A stretch of DNA of 64,000 bases from Panagrolaimus kolymaensis. Lineage: Eukaryota > Nematoda > Chromadorea > Rhabditida > Panagrolaimidae. The DNA lies in the NCBI GenBank assembly GCA_028622995.1, contig JAJQJQ010000048.1, forward strand, positions 558,001 through 622,000, in the 5' to 3' direction. The notes beneath the pieces are model-generated. The model was not told where the DNA came from and did not search any database. It saw only the letters and a program-made list of their open reading frames with translations. This document shows positions 1 to 10,696 of the stretch, one piece after another (the first letter of the stretch is position 1; each line of letters starts with the position of its first letter). Both the position numbers and the translations under genes were made by a program.

Positions 1-617
1 ACCTTGAATTCCTTTCCTTGGCATTCAATAATAAAATCTTCGTTGTATTCTTTATCCATAAAAGCGAGCATATCTTCTTTGGAACATTCAAGAATTGAAC
101 ACATTTTACCACCAAATGCAATATTTTTTTCTGCATGAATTGAAGGCAAATATTCCCATAAATCTTCAACAAGAGTTTTTGAACCATAATAAAAGTTGTT
201 TGAAAGATGAGCAATGAACTCAAATTCTTCTTTACCTTCAGGATGAGCTAAAGATGAAAAAAATTTAATGAATATATAAAATATAAACATACAGGCGTAT
301 CCATAATATTTCCATTCATTATCATGCCAATATTCTAAAGTTGCGATCGTAGAAAATAAAGGTTTACTCCAGCGAAGTTGAATTTTGCTAGGTTCATTCT
401 TGATTGGATCATGCAAAACAAGTTCAGGGCTTTCAAAAAATCGAATTTGACAAAGGTTTTTCATATATTTGATTATCCATTTGACATTGGTAACAAACAC
501 TCCCTGAAAATTAAAAGAATGTGTGAATTGTAAAAAAGGGAAAGATAAAAAACTTACATTTTCCATTGTACAAGGTAAAAGATCCAAATTATTTGAAATA
601 CAGCGACCACGATGCAT
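1..617 (-). CDS. BTB/POZ family protein 1, 3' end cut by window edge
   Basis: Three exons are visible: 617-558, 503-293 and 247-3, with the next donor GT at positions 2-1, so the BTB core and C-terminal exons lie outside the window. The start MHRGR at 617 matches the exon structure of its six relatives here (short first exon ending LLPCTMEN, then GVFVTNVKW). Exon 2 encodes the family N-terminal domain (GVFVTNVKW ... EYWHDNEWKYYG), perhaps a decayed MATH domain. Exon 3 holds the YYGSKTLVEDL segment and the start of the BTB fold (NEDFIIECQGKEFK). Nematode MATH/BTB (bath) proteins are usually Cullin-3 substrate adaptors; that role is inferred from the family. Confidence 0.8.
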   Translation of the reverse strand, partial: MHRGRCISNNLDLLPCTMENVSFLSFPFLQFTHSFNFQGVFVTNVKWIIKYMKNLCQIRFFESPELVLHDPIKNEPSKIQLRWSKPLFSTIATLEYWHDNEWKYYGYACMFIFYIFIKFFSSLAHPEGKEEFEFIAHLSNNFYYGSKTLVEDLWEYLPSIHAEKNIAFGGKMCSILECSKEDMLAFMDKEYNEDFIIECQGKEFK

Positions 618-1900
618 GTTCAAAGAAGGCAATAAAGAATCTAAAACATTTTAAAATTTCTTTACTTCGCGTTAATATGGAAAGGCACGATCTTGTATTT
701 TAGTAAGCGCAATAAATAAACATATTATGTTTGAACTAAACACGGAATAAAAAATATTGATATTACATAAAAATATCAAAATACAAAGCAACAAAACAAA
801 GGCACTACCAAAAATCGAAGAAAATTTTAATCAAAAACTAAAGCAATGGATTCCCCGCCATTAAATAATTCGCAATGAGACATAAATAAATTTAAAACTT
901 TGTGTGTAATATATTATAGCTATTTTTTGTTTTGTTTTGTAATGCTCTCTTTTTTTAAACTAGTTTTTTACCATAATGAGTAACAGGAAAATACGACGTT
1001 TAAAACAAGATTAATCAAAAGCTTCGAACGTTCCACTACAGGAAAAAAATATTTATTTCAAAATGGTCGTCTTCATTCAAAAAAAAGTTTTAACTTTTTT
1101 TAAAACAAGAATTTTTTTATTACATGATAAATATCGCAAAACAAATTTTTAAACTTGGCAATTAAGTAAAGTATTTTATGCATTTATTGAGAGAGAAATT
1201 TAATGAACATGATTTAAAAAAAGTTTCTTTTGATATCCTTGGTGTACAAAGAAATCTATGACCAAACTTTAATTTCATGCGAAGAAATTTTGTACCCATT
1301 TCGATTAAAATCATAAACCCGCTAATTATTTTCATCTTTTCGACTACATCCATTAACAACTAAAATTTTATTTTTGGCAAAAAAATATTTACGCAATTAT
1401 TGAATCTTTTAAAATTCGTCCATCAGCAGACAGATGATTTTGGGTTATTTAAGAAATTAATCCAAATGGAAGAGAAAAATATTGTCGGCGAGGTGAATTA
1501 AATGAAATATTGCAACTATCAATAAAAGGAAAATCCATTTTCAAAAAACAGCAATAAAGTTTTTGAATTATTTTTTCTAGAAACAGTTTTTTGGAAGCAC
1601 AAAATAATGAAAATCGGCCAGTTTTTTTTTGGATGAAAAAATGTTCGTTTTTTGTTTTTGGAAAAAACCAACCAAATTTTGAAGTTTTTTATCTTTAGGT
1701 TTGAAAAAAAAATAAACTAAATAACCCTTCAACTTAGCAACCACAAGGCAGAATCGACTCAATGAAAACATGAAAAACGACCTAATTAAGGCTGAGTAAA
1801 AGTAACACACAAATTTAAAGCAACACAAAAAATTCATTCATAAAACAAAAAAATGATAAATAAAATAAATGTAAAGAAAATAACACAAGGAACCAAAAAT
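618..1900. other. AT-rich intergenic, no gene seen
   Basis: This 1.3-kb stretch between the divergent start of BTB gene 1 and the 3' end of the DOT1 gene is rich in A/T runs. The short ORFs in it have poly-F/K composition and no splice-supported continuation. Confidence 0.6.
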
Positions 1901-3378
1901 TTAGATTGGATAACTTGAAGTAAAGCGAGCATGACGAGTGAGTTGTCGAGATTTAACAATGTGAAGATAATATGGAATATTCGATGGCGTCCAAGAGCAC
2001 GGCGTTTCACAACCTTTCAATTTTCTAATATCAAATTCATAATTAGCACTATCTGGAAATGAATTTGAAATCAAAAAAGTTACTCCAACGAAAAAAAAAG
2101 GTAAACAAACAAACTAACCTAAGCGTCGACGTTTTTGTATTGCTTTTGATCCAGAATAAGATGACGTAGTAATTATTCGTGTTCCGGCTTTGAGATAAGG
2201 CAATAATTGAGTTTCAATTTTATTTTGGAGTACAGGTTCAAACGCGAAATTGTTGATGAATAATATGGTAGCTTTTTGACAAATGAGATTCAAAAATTTT
2301 TGATTTAGAAAATCTCCATGATGCATTTCAAACTTTGAAAACTTCAAACCCAGCCAGTTCATTCGCCTAAAAATTGAAAAAAAGATAAAATTATTAAGTT
2401 TTTTAGAATGAGGAAATACGACGCATAATGACCGTGCAATAATAATAATTTTGGGGAGGGTAACATAGTTCGTTTAATATCAGTTAACATTAACTTTTCG
2501 TGATATATGTAATTTGTATAAACATTTGAGATTCAGTACAAATTATGTGAAAGGAAAAGTGATTCTGTAACATCATAGCCTTTATATAAGACAAACCCGA
2601 AAACCCCCAATTTTTCAATTTTGAAAAGTAAAAGCAAAACTCACTTAATAAATTCAACCTTCATCTTCTTAGCAATTTCAGCAGGATATTTCGAAATTTC
2701 AATTCCATGGCATTCTTTCATGTTAGATCCTCCAGCAGATTGGATAATTGTTTGACCCACTCCACTTCCAAGATCGACAAATACATCTGTTGGTTTAACA
2801 TTGAGTTCATTCATCATTGATTCAATCATTTCGAATGTCGTTTCGCCATAGATTTGACTTGAGAAGGGTTTGTAATGCTTATTAAGTTTGTTTTCATCTC
2901 CGACGGCTTCATTGTACGAGCTTTGATAAATGATTCTAAGTTGAGAAGATGTTGGACGACGAAGTAGGAGTTGGGTATTTGACAGCGTTGGAGCCTAAAA
3001 GCTGAGTTGATAAATACCGGTAAAAACGTACAAATAATACACAAACATATTTCTGCACAGCAAGATTATAACGTTGAATTGCATCACGAAGTTCTTGAGC
3101 ACTTATGTCATCTCGATCAAAATCAGGTATAAAATCGATGTCGAAGTTTTCTTTTAGCTTTGGATGCAATTCCAGCGCGGCTCTAAAAAAACAACAACGG
3201 TCAAAAAAAATTATAAACAAAAAACAAACTTGATAAAGTTTTGAACATCTTCAGGATCTTCGAATTCACGAGTTTCATCCAATTCAAAAGACAATGCCGG
3301 AGCTCCAATAGGGCTTAGAAGTTGAACAATTTCGATAATATCCATTTCATCTTTAACACTTTGAGAACGTGGAGGCAT
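1901..3378 (-). CDS. dot-1: DOT1-type histone H3 lysine-79 methyltransferase
   Basis: Five exons (3378-3230, 3182-3047, 2994-2645, 2366-2119, 2052-1901) join in phase to 344 residues. The DOT1 catalytic fold is clear: HYKPFSSQIYGETTFEMI leads into SAM motif I VFVDLGSGVGQ, then GIEISKYPAEIAKKM, GDFLN, the FINNFAFEP loop, GTRIITTSSY and a final SWTPSNIPYYLH block close to the family's SWTGKPVSYYLH. DOT1 is a non-SET, SAM-dependent enzyme methylating H3K79 in nucleosomes. The protein is short: the catalytic domain with a small N-terminal extension and a brief basic tail (KRRRL, RHARF), as in the multi-copy nematode DOT1 paralogues. Start MPPRSQ is chosen because the upstream in-frame MVHFFF stretch looks like UTR. 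Confidence 0.9.
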
Positions 3379-4132
3379 TTTTTTAGTTTGATAGAAATCA
3401 CCGTAGAAAAAAAAATGAACCAAAAATTTTCAGTAGTAAATATTTTGAGTAAAATTACTTTCTAGCTTGATTCAGCCATTTTACTCAAAGCATTTTTCAA
3501 TGAATGAGCGGGAATCGAAAGAATGCTCTTCCGTTGCAAGAGTTTGAATAAATGGCGGAATTTCAAGTTTTTTTATGCATATTTTGTACTGTTTTTTTAA
3601 ATTTTATTTTGAAAGAGAAAAATTTGCATATTAAAATAAAATTGTGTCACAATATTTCTTTCATTTTGAAACGATCGATTATCGCTTTTTTAAACGAAAT
3701 TATGCTTGCTTTATTTTGTTGTTTTCCTTCTTATCAATCAACAACACTATCATGGATTAGCGGTCTCGGTGATATTTTGATATCCCTAAAATTTGCCTAT
3801 TATTTCCGTTAAAGGCTAAAGCAGGCCTACGATCACGAGATAATTATTTTACTCCAGAGCGTTTTAATAATTTTGTCCAAGCATGTTCAAAATGGAATCA
3901 TTCATTTCCTTGTTTTTTTTATCCTTTCCTTAGACATAAAAAAATTGCTCGTTCATTCATATTTATGTAAATTTCAAAACTTTGCTTTCATTTTTATTAA
4001 CTTTCCACTGAAGCTTTTTCAAGTGAAAAAAGTACTAACAATAGAAATTACTAGGATTGATGAGGATATTCGATATAAAACAAAAAAGTGTAATATTTAA
4101 TAAAGGGAAACGTATGAATTATTCTGTTGGAA
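3379..4132. other. Intergenic, no gene supported
   Basis: Upstream region of the DOT1 gene facing the 3' end of the lectin copy. Two plus-strand ORFs of 75-86 codons (3552-3812, 3873-4100) are rich in F, I and K, lack domain signatures and have no good splice context. Confidence 0.5.
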
Positions 4133-4696
4133 TTATCTACCATTTATGTATTTGAGGCCATAACAAGATCCAGTTGGTTCAAAGTATATCTAACCTGGAT
4201 CACAACTAAAATATGGAGGATTTGTTGTTGGTTTTGGAGTTATTTCACAAACATATGGCTTCAATTTTATGCAATTTTGAGATGACCAAGCTCCAGTAGT
4301 TATTGAAACAGCAACACAACTGAGTCCACTAACATTTTGTGGTTGAACTTTTTCCCAATCAGTAAAATCAAAAACTGAATTATCCATCCATGACCAATTT
4401 CCTGGTTTCATCATAGTGGTTCCACCAATCCAAAAATCGTTCACTGTACTTTGTTGGAAATAATTGGGAGCTTCACCAGCTAGTAAAGCATTGGTAAAAG
4501 CATCGTGAATCGAAACCAAATTTCCATTATCACGTTTGCATGCAATTTCGGCGGTTGCAAATTCAGTTGCATTTGCTTGAAATAAATAACAATTTGAATT
4601 CCATGAAACACTTCCACTCGGGCAATTATTGCTACTACTTGAAACCGAAACAATAATTAACACAAAAAGAAAAAATAATAAATATTTGAATTCCAT
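4133..4696 (-). pseudogene. C-type lectin gene copy with nonsense codon in second domain
   Basis: A signal peptide (MEFKYLLFFLFVLIIVSVSS) precedes one full C-type lectin-like domain: CPSGSVSWNSNCYLF, DFWIGGT, NWSWMD, then the terminal SQNCIKLKPYVCE. The reading frame stops at TAG 4192-4190. Past it the same frame continues IYFEPTGSCYG and ends at TAA 4135-4133. In the intact paralogue at 28875 the same place reads CPYGWAYFQPTGSCYG, so the stop replaces the tryptophan codon and the rest of domain 2 is lost. It may still make a secreted single-domain lectin of 168 residues (4696-4190), so truncated gene and pseudogene are both possible. A 250-bp tract is identical to the paralogue. Confidence 0.85.
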
Positions 4697-6129
4697 TTAG
4701 CACTATTTTTTGCAGCTTCAATAAAATCATACAAACAAATTAAAAAAACATAAGAAACCAACAAAAGGAGTATCATTTTTACTCAACCTTTTAATAGATT
4801 CTAGTCTCATCTCTTCCTTTTACCAGTAATAATTTAAACATTCTTCCAGAAAAATGAATGATAACGAGCTAAATAAGTTTTATATTTAGCGATGTAAACA
4901 AAAAAATTATTCGGCAAATGCATCAACAAAAAAAGTTAAAATCTGTTTACTTTATTTATTCAAAATTTGCAATCAAAAAGCAAAAAAAATTGGAGAAAAC
5001 TTAAAGGAAAGTTTTTGGTTTTTCAAGAAAGTAACATCATCATCCATTGTTGCACTAATTAACTTTAATGTTGCTTAAAAATTTACGAGATTCATTCATT
5101 AATACTAAATCCATAATCACATGATGCTCCTCATCCAAATTGAGTAAATCAGCTTCATTTGACCAATAAAAAATTTTGCAAATAAATAAATAAAAATTTC
5201 TGATATACCAATTTTAGCCATTTTATGTATTCGATTAATAAGTACTAGAAACGCCGCCGGCCTCCGGCCGGCCTTGAAACTTGCTTTATGCAAATTATTA
5301 CAAAAATTTTGTCATTAAATATGAAATCCTCAACTCCGGGACATCATAGTCAAATTTACTTCTTTAAGATAATCAAAGATTGTACTAAATTTCCTTTCGA
5401 ATCTCCCATTGCTTACTCATCAATTGCAAATAATTCTAAGCATGCCCTTAATTTGGATCTTATAAAGTCGTTTTCAATGATCCCAAACCTTTAAAGCACC
5501 TCTAAGTTAACCACTGCTCACTACCACTTCATTTTTATGCAATGCAAACGAAAGGTTCCTTCCTCACGCTTTGCTTTCATTTACATTTATGCAAATTTTT
5601 TCATTTATTTATCTATTTTCCCATGAATCATTTCCGAGCGCGAAAAAACGAACAATCAAAATTACTAGGAAGGATACAAACAACATCGCTTTTATTGAAA
5701 TTCCGGCGAAAAATGGATAAAAAAAATAATTCCTCATAAATTTTTTGCAACATCCAAAGTGTTTCAAATGCATTTGGGTTTCATATGGAATATTGTATTG
5801 GAGAGAGAGAGAAGTTGCTCGCGCTCGAGTCTCTCTTTTTTTGCATCAAAAAAAATTGCGAAAAATCATTGCTCAAGTTTTTTTTGTTTCTTTCCAATTC
5901 CAAACTTTTTCTTCGTTGATTAGTTTTTTTCGTTCATTCATTAGCATTGATTGCTGCGACTTGTTAATAATAACTTTATTTATTATCCCGTGTTGCGTGT
6001 AAACATCCACAGTATTGGTGGTTCGAAAGATGTTAAAAAACTTTATTCTTCTTTACCGCGAAGTAATATATGCTTTATTTAACCTTATTTTTCTTTGCAG
6101 GTCCAGTATTTTGGTTTATTTAAACAACG
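4697..6129. other. AT-rich intergenic with a short GC-rich palindromic patch
   Basis: No gene is supported. Around 5252-5276 lies a run built of GGCC/CCGG units (GCCGCCGGCCTCCGGCCGGC), striking in this AT-rich background. Upstream of BTB gene 2, near 6098-6101, a TTTGCAG looks like an acceptor for cis or spliced-leader trans-splicing. Confidence 0.5.
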
Positions 6130-7204
6130 ATGATTCGGGATGGCTCTTTGAATACTTTGGAACTTTTACCTGTAACCATGGAAAAAGTAAGTTTACTTCT
6201 TTTTTATCTATTTTATGCATTCATTCCATCCATTTTTAGGGAGTCTTTGTTACACATCTCAAATGGAGAATTCGAAACCCTTGTAAAAATTGTCAAGGAC
6301 AATATATTTGCAGTCCTGAACTTTTTTTACATGATCCTATCAAAAACGAACCAAGCAAATTTCAACTTCGTTTCACGAAGCAATCAAAGGAAAAAACGGG
6401 AACATTAGAATACAGAAAAAACAATCGCTGGAAGTTCTACTCATCAATTTGTACGTTTCTTTTCTTTTATCTTTAACTTATCTGTTTTCTTCTTTAGGGC
6501 ATCCTGAAGCTAAACGTGAATTCGAATTCACTGTTCATCTTTCAAACAACTTTTATTATGGTTCAAAAACTCTTGATGATGATTTACGAGCATACTTGGC
6601 CTCAATTCATGGAGAAACCATTGCATTTGGCGACGAAACTCTTCCAATTCAAAAGTGTTCCAAAGGAGTTTTGCAAGCTTTTATTGGTAAAGAAGATAAT
6701 GAAGATTTTGTCATTGAATGTGAAGGAAAGGAATTCAAGGTATGCTTTTCTTCATCTTTCATTGTTCATATTTTTCATTTTTAGATTAAGAAGATTATCC
6801 TTCGAGCTCGTTCTCCTGTCTTTGATGCTATGCTCTCATCTAACTACTTTAAAGAAGGAAGAGAAAACCGTATGGTTATCAATGATTATGATTCAGAAGT
6901 TGTTGGAAAGATGGTTAAGTTCCTTCAAATGGATTTCGCTAAGAATACATCAAACTGTGGATATGAACTTTATGAAATAGCAAGAAAGTATATGAGCCAA
7001 AGCTTCATGGTATGTCCTTCATTTATTTGACTCTTTTATAAACTCATTATCTAAACAACTTTTTAGGAGTTCACTCGTTTTCCTTTTGTTGACCGATTGA
7101 CCATGGAAAACTTCCGTATCCTCCTTGCAATTGTTCGAAAACATCGTGATAAAGAAACAGAAGCAGTAATGAAACAATGGTATTCAAATCAACGCCGTCA
7201 TTAA
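6130..7204 (+). CDS. BTB/POZ family protein 2
   Basis: Five exons (6130-6186, 6240-6450, 6498-6739, 6785-7009, 7067-7204) give 290 residues. Exon 1 encodes MIRDGSLNTLELLPVTMEK. Exon 2 encodes the N-terminal domain (GVFVTHLKW ... SPELFLHDPIKNEPSKFQLR). Exons 3-4 encode the BTB fold with NEDFVIECEGKEFK|IKKIILRARSPVFDAMLSSNYFKE, matching the BTB pattern of a DV-like strand, the H/ARSPVF helix and the NRMVINDY strand. Exon 5 is a short BACK-like tail (EFTRFPFV ... EAVMKQWYS). The exon phases are shared by all family members here, so the array arose by whole-gene tandem duplication. The likely role, from the family, is a Cullin-3 ubiquitin-ligase adaptor. Confidence 0.88.
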
Positions 7205-7650
7205 TCCTTTTCTTTGTTTTGTTCATCTTTCTTTGTTTTAACTGTGTAACTTTTCCATTCCCTTTTCTTGTTTATTAACTTTTTAATTTGTACTTTATGT
7301 AAACTGTGTTAATTGAATATAAACTTGTAACTTTTTTGTCTATTCGAAATCTCAAGTTTGACATTAGTAATGATTCTTCTATCTTTCAAGTTTTTGACCA
7401 AAACGAATCTTAAAATACTGCTTTCTTTATCTGAGATGTTATTATGTCATTATCGATCATAACAACTTTTCCATGGTTTCATGCAAAGGCTTTCATAAGC
7501 TTTTGGATCCCATAACGAATTACTGTTTTTCGGCGCAAAAACTTGAGCAGTTGTTTGTTTGCGTCTTTTTTCTCCGTTATTTCGTTTTTGCTCATCAGCA
7601 ACGTTGATTTTTGTTGCTTTTTGCTGACATTATTTTTAACTCCATGTTTT

Positions 7651-7658
7651 GTATAAAC
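7651..7658. repeat. Left 8-bp target-site duplication of the MITE
   Basis: GTATAAAC directly abuts the element's CAGTGTTG terminus and is repeated exactly at 7862-7869. It fits the hAT target preference nTnnnnAn. Confidence 0.9.
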
Positions 7659-7861
7659 CAGTGTTGTCGATTATTCGATTAATCGAACGATTAATCGAAA
7701 AATAACCGATCGAAATTCGATTATTTTCGATTAATCGAAAATCGATAATCGAGACTTCCGATTTTCGATTAATCGATCGATAATCGATAACCGAAAATTT
7801 TCGATTAATTTCGATTAATCGAAATCGATAATCGAAGGATTTCGATTAATCGACAACACTG
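7659..7861. mobile_element. 203-bp palindromic hAT-type MITE
   Basis: The element starts CAGTGTTGTCGATTA and ends TAATCGACAACACTG, a perfect 15-bp terminal inverted repeat of the hAT class (CAGTG ends). The interior is built almost wholly of TCGATTAATCGA-like palindromes, so a single strand could fold back along nearly its full length. Flanking 8-bp duplications are identical. It has no coding capacity and depends on a transposase in trans. It lies about 140 bp upstream of the BTB gene 3 start and could affect its promoter. Confidence 0.92.
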
Positions 7862-7869
7862 GTATAAAC
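7862..7869. repeat. Right 8-bp target-site duplication of the MITE
   Basis: GTATAAAC, identical to 7651-7658; its intactness suggests a recent insertion. Confidence 0.9.
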
Positions 7870-7998
7870 TACAAATACACCACCTTTTATAATAATCGTG
7901 TAATTTTGTAATCTTGATATTTCTTTATCGTGAAAAACAATGCATGATTTATTTAACCTTCTTTCTCTTTTCAGGTTCTTCATTGATTTCGTTAAACA

Positions 7999-9101
7999 AT
8001 GTCTCGCGTTTCGGATTCTTCCTTTACTTTGGAGATTGTCAATACTTTGGATCTTTTATCATGTACAATGGTAAATGTAAGTTTTCTTTCTTTTATTACC
8101 ATTTTTATCTTCTTTCCATTTTTAGGGAGTTTTTCTCACCAATGTCAAATGGAAACTTATTCATCCTCAACTTAATGATGCCTATCATCATTTTGAAAGT
8201 CCTGAACTTATCGTATATAATCCAATAAAGAATCAACCTATGAAAATTCAATTTCGTTTAGTTAAATTACGAGTATCGCTAACCTGGATATACAACATCG
8301 ATTATTTGCAATATAATGAATGGAAATTTTGTTCATCGGATGGTATGTTTATTTTTATATATGTTTTCGTTATTTATCATTTTCTCTTTAGATTTTCCTT
8401 ATAGTTATCATCGACCTTTCGAATATACTGCTTATTTCTTCAACAACTTTTACTATGGCTCAAAAAGTCTTCTGGATGATTTACGAGTATACTTTGCGTC
8501 AATTCAAGGAGAAACTTTTGTTATCAATGGTGAAATCCATAGTACTCAAAATTGTGATAAAGAAACTTTTCTTGCTTTTATTGGTAAAGAACATAATGAA
8601 GATTTTGTCATTGAATGTGATGGACAAGAATTTAAGGTATGTTTTGTTTGTCCTTGTAATAAGTAAATAAAACTTTCACATTTTTTAGATTATGAAAATT
8701 ATCCTACAAGCTCGTTCTCCTGTCTTTGAAACCATGCTTTCAAACAACAACTTTAAAGAAGCACGTGAAAATCGAATGACTATCAACGACTATGGTTCTG
8801 AAATCGTCAAAAAGATGCTTGAATTCCTTGAAACTGATTTCATTAAAGATACATCCAACTGTGAAATTGAACTTTATGCAATTGCAAGAAAGTACATCAG
8901 TCAAAGTTTTATGGTTTGTTTCTTTTACTTTTACAATAACTAACTATCTCGTTTTTTAAGGAATTCACTCGTCTACCTTTGGTTGGAACATTATCCATGG
9001 AAAATTATCTTGAACGTCATCGAATTGTTCGAATGCATGATGACTATGAAACAAAAAAGTTAATGAAAGAATGGTTTTCAAATCAACATCGTCTTCCTTA
9101 A
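7999..9101 (+). CDS. BTB/POZ family protein 3
   Basis: Five exons (7999-8076, 8126-8342, 8392-8636, 8689-8913, 8961-9101) give 301 residues starting MSRVSDSSF. The layout matches protein 2: GVFLTNVKWKL in exon 2, FFNNFYYGSKSLLDDLR in exon 3, the BTB core NEDFVIECDGQEFK|IMKIILQARSPVFETMLSNNNF, and a C-terminal EFTRLPLVGTL ... LMKEWFSNQHRLP. Exon 4 is 225 nt in every member. Gene 3 follows gene 2 on the same strand by about 0.8 kb. Confidence 0.88.
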
Positions 9102-9586
9102 CCATCTTTTTTTGTGATCTTGTTATTTATTTCCTTAATGCTAGTTTTTATTTTCATTGTTTGCGTACTTTTAAATATGTTCATAAATTGTTTTGATTGT
9201 TATTAGTTGTTTTCTTTTTACCACGTCTTATACGAAATGTTATGCCATCATCAATCCAAACAACTTTTCCAATGTTTCATATAAACGTTTTGAATGTGTT
9301 TGAATCTCATAACGAATAACTTCATGAGCGCGATATCAAAGTTTGAGTGTTTGCAATCTTCATTCTTCGTTGTTTATTAGTTTTTTGTTCAGCAATTTTA
9401 TTAACTGTTGCTGTTTCTTTATTTATAACCTTATTTTTTTTCCCGTGTTTTGTTCAACCTACAGATACTTATTCAACTAAATACAAAGTATTACTTTTAT
9501 TCGTGTCGTGGAAAATAAACTATATTTGGTTGTTTCGTAGTTATTCTTTTCTTTTTTTTCAGATTGGTTAACGCTATCTTTTAACA

Positions 9587-10696
9587 ATGTATCACAATTC
9601 AAACTCTGTTGGAACTTTGAGCCTTTTACCTTGTTCAATGGAAAATGTAAGTTTTCTTCATCCTTTTATTATTACATTTCATTTATTCTATTTTCAGGGA
9701 GAATTTGTCACCAATGTCAAATGGAAAATTGAAAATTTTCATGGTCTCTCATTCGAATTATTTTTTTTAAGTCCTGTACTTATGCAACATGATCCAATGA
9801 AGAATGAACCTTTCATAATTCAATTCCGTTTGATTAAACACTCGCAATCTACCATCGTAACAATTGAATATCGGCATGTAATGTTAGAAGATCGGCATGA
9901 AATTGAATGGAAGTTTTGTGTAACACTTTGTACGTTTATTTTAACATATTCATGATTTTGATCTTTACTTCTTTAGCTCATCCAATAAGTAAAGAAGAAT
10001 TTGAATTTTCTGCTGTTCTTCGAAATAACATTTACTATGGTTCTAAAACTCTTGTGGATGATCTCCGAGAATGTTTGGCAACAATTTATGGAGAAACTAT
10101 TACATTTGATGGCGAAACTCTTCCAACTCAAAATTGCTTCAAAGAAACTGTGCTTGCTTTTATTGATAAAGAATACAACGAAGATTTTGTCATTGAATGT
10201 GATGGACAAGAATTTAAGGTATGTTTAGATTGTCTTTGAAATGAGTATATTATAGTTGTACCCTTTTTAGGTTAAGAAAATCATTCTTCAAGCTCGTTCT
10301 CCTGTCTTTCAAACCATGCTTTCGAACTACAACTTTAAAGAAACACAAGAAAATCGAATGGTTATAAATGACTATGGTTCAGAAATTGTTGGAAAGATGG
10401 TTGAGTTCTTTGAAACTGATTTTGTTTCAAATACTGCTGAATGTGAAGTTGAGCTCTTTGAAATTGCAAGAAAGTATATGAACCAAAGCTTTATGGTATG
10501 TCATTTATTTTACTTATTTAATATAACTTATTACATAGTTTCTTTTTAGGAATTCACTCGTTTACCATTTGTTCACTTCTTGACTATTGAAAACTATGAA
10601 CGGCTTCTTCGTATTGCTGGAAAACATGAAGATAAAGAAACTGAAGGATTATTGAACGAACGGTTTTTAGAAATGCATCAACATCTTCTTCCTTAA
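9587..10696 (+). CDS. BTB/POZ family protein 4
   Basis: Five exons (9587-9646, 9698-9929, 9977-10218, 10271-10495, 10550-10696) give 301 residues starting MYHNSNSVGTLSLLPCSMEN. Exon 2 carries GEFVTNVKWKIENFHG, exon 3 LRNNIYYGSKTLVDDLRECL, exons 3-4 the BTB fold (NEDFVIECDGQEFK|VKKIILQARSPVFQTML). The tail EFTRLPFVHFL ... EMHQHLLP ends much like protein 3 (HRLP), so genes 3 and 4 look like closest sisters. Spacing to gene 3 is under 0.5 kb. Confidence 0.88.

Larger units (their letters stand above)
7205..7998. other. Spacer between BTB genes 2 and 3
   Basis: It contains the BTB gene 2 3' UTR, the hAT-type MITE at 7659-7861 and the BTB gene 3 5' region with a TTTCAG acceptor near 7972. No further coding sequence is seen. 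Confidence 0.6.

Noticed and set aside
3552..4100. Two plus-strand ORFs between the DOT1 and lectin genes
   Set aside because: Phe/Ile/Lys-rich noise typical of AT-rich DNA; no homologous features.
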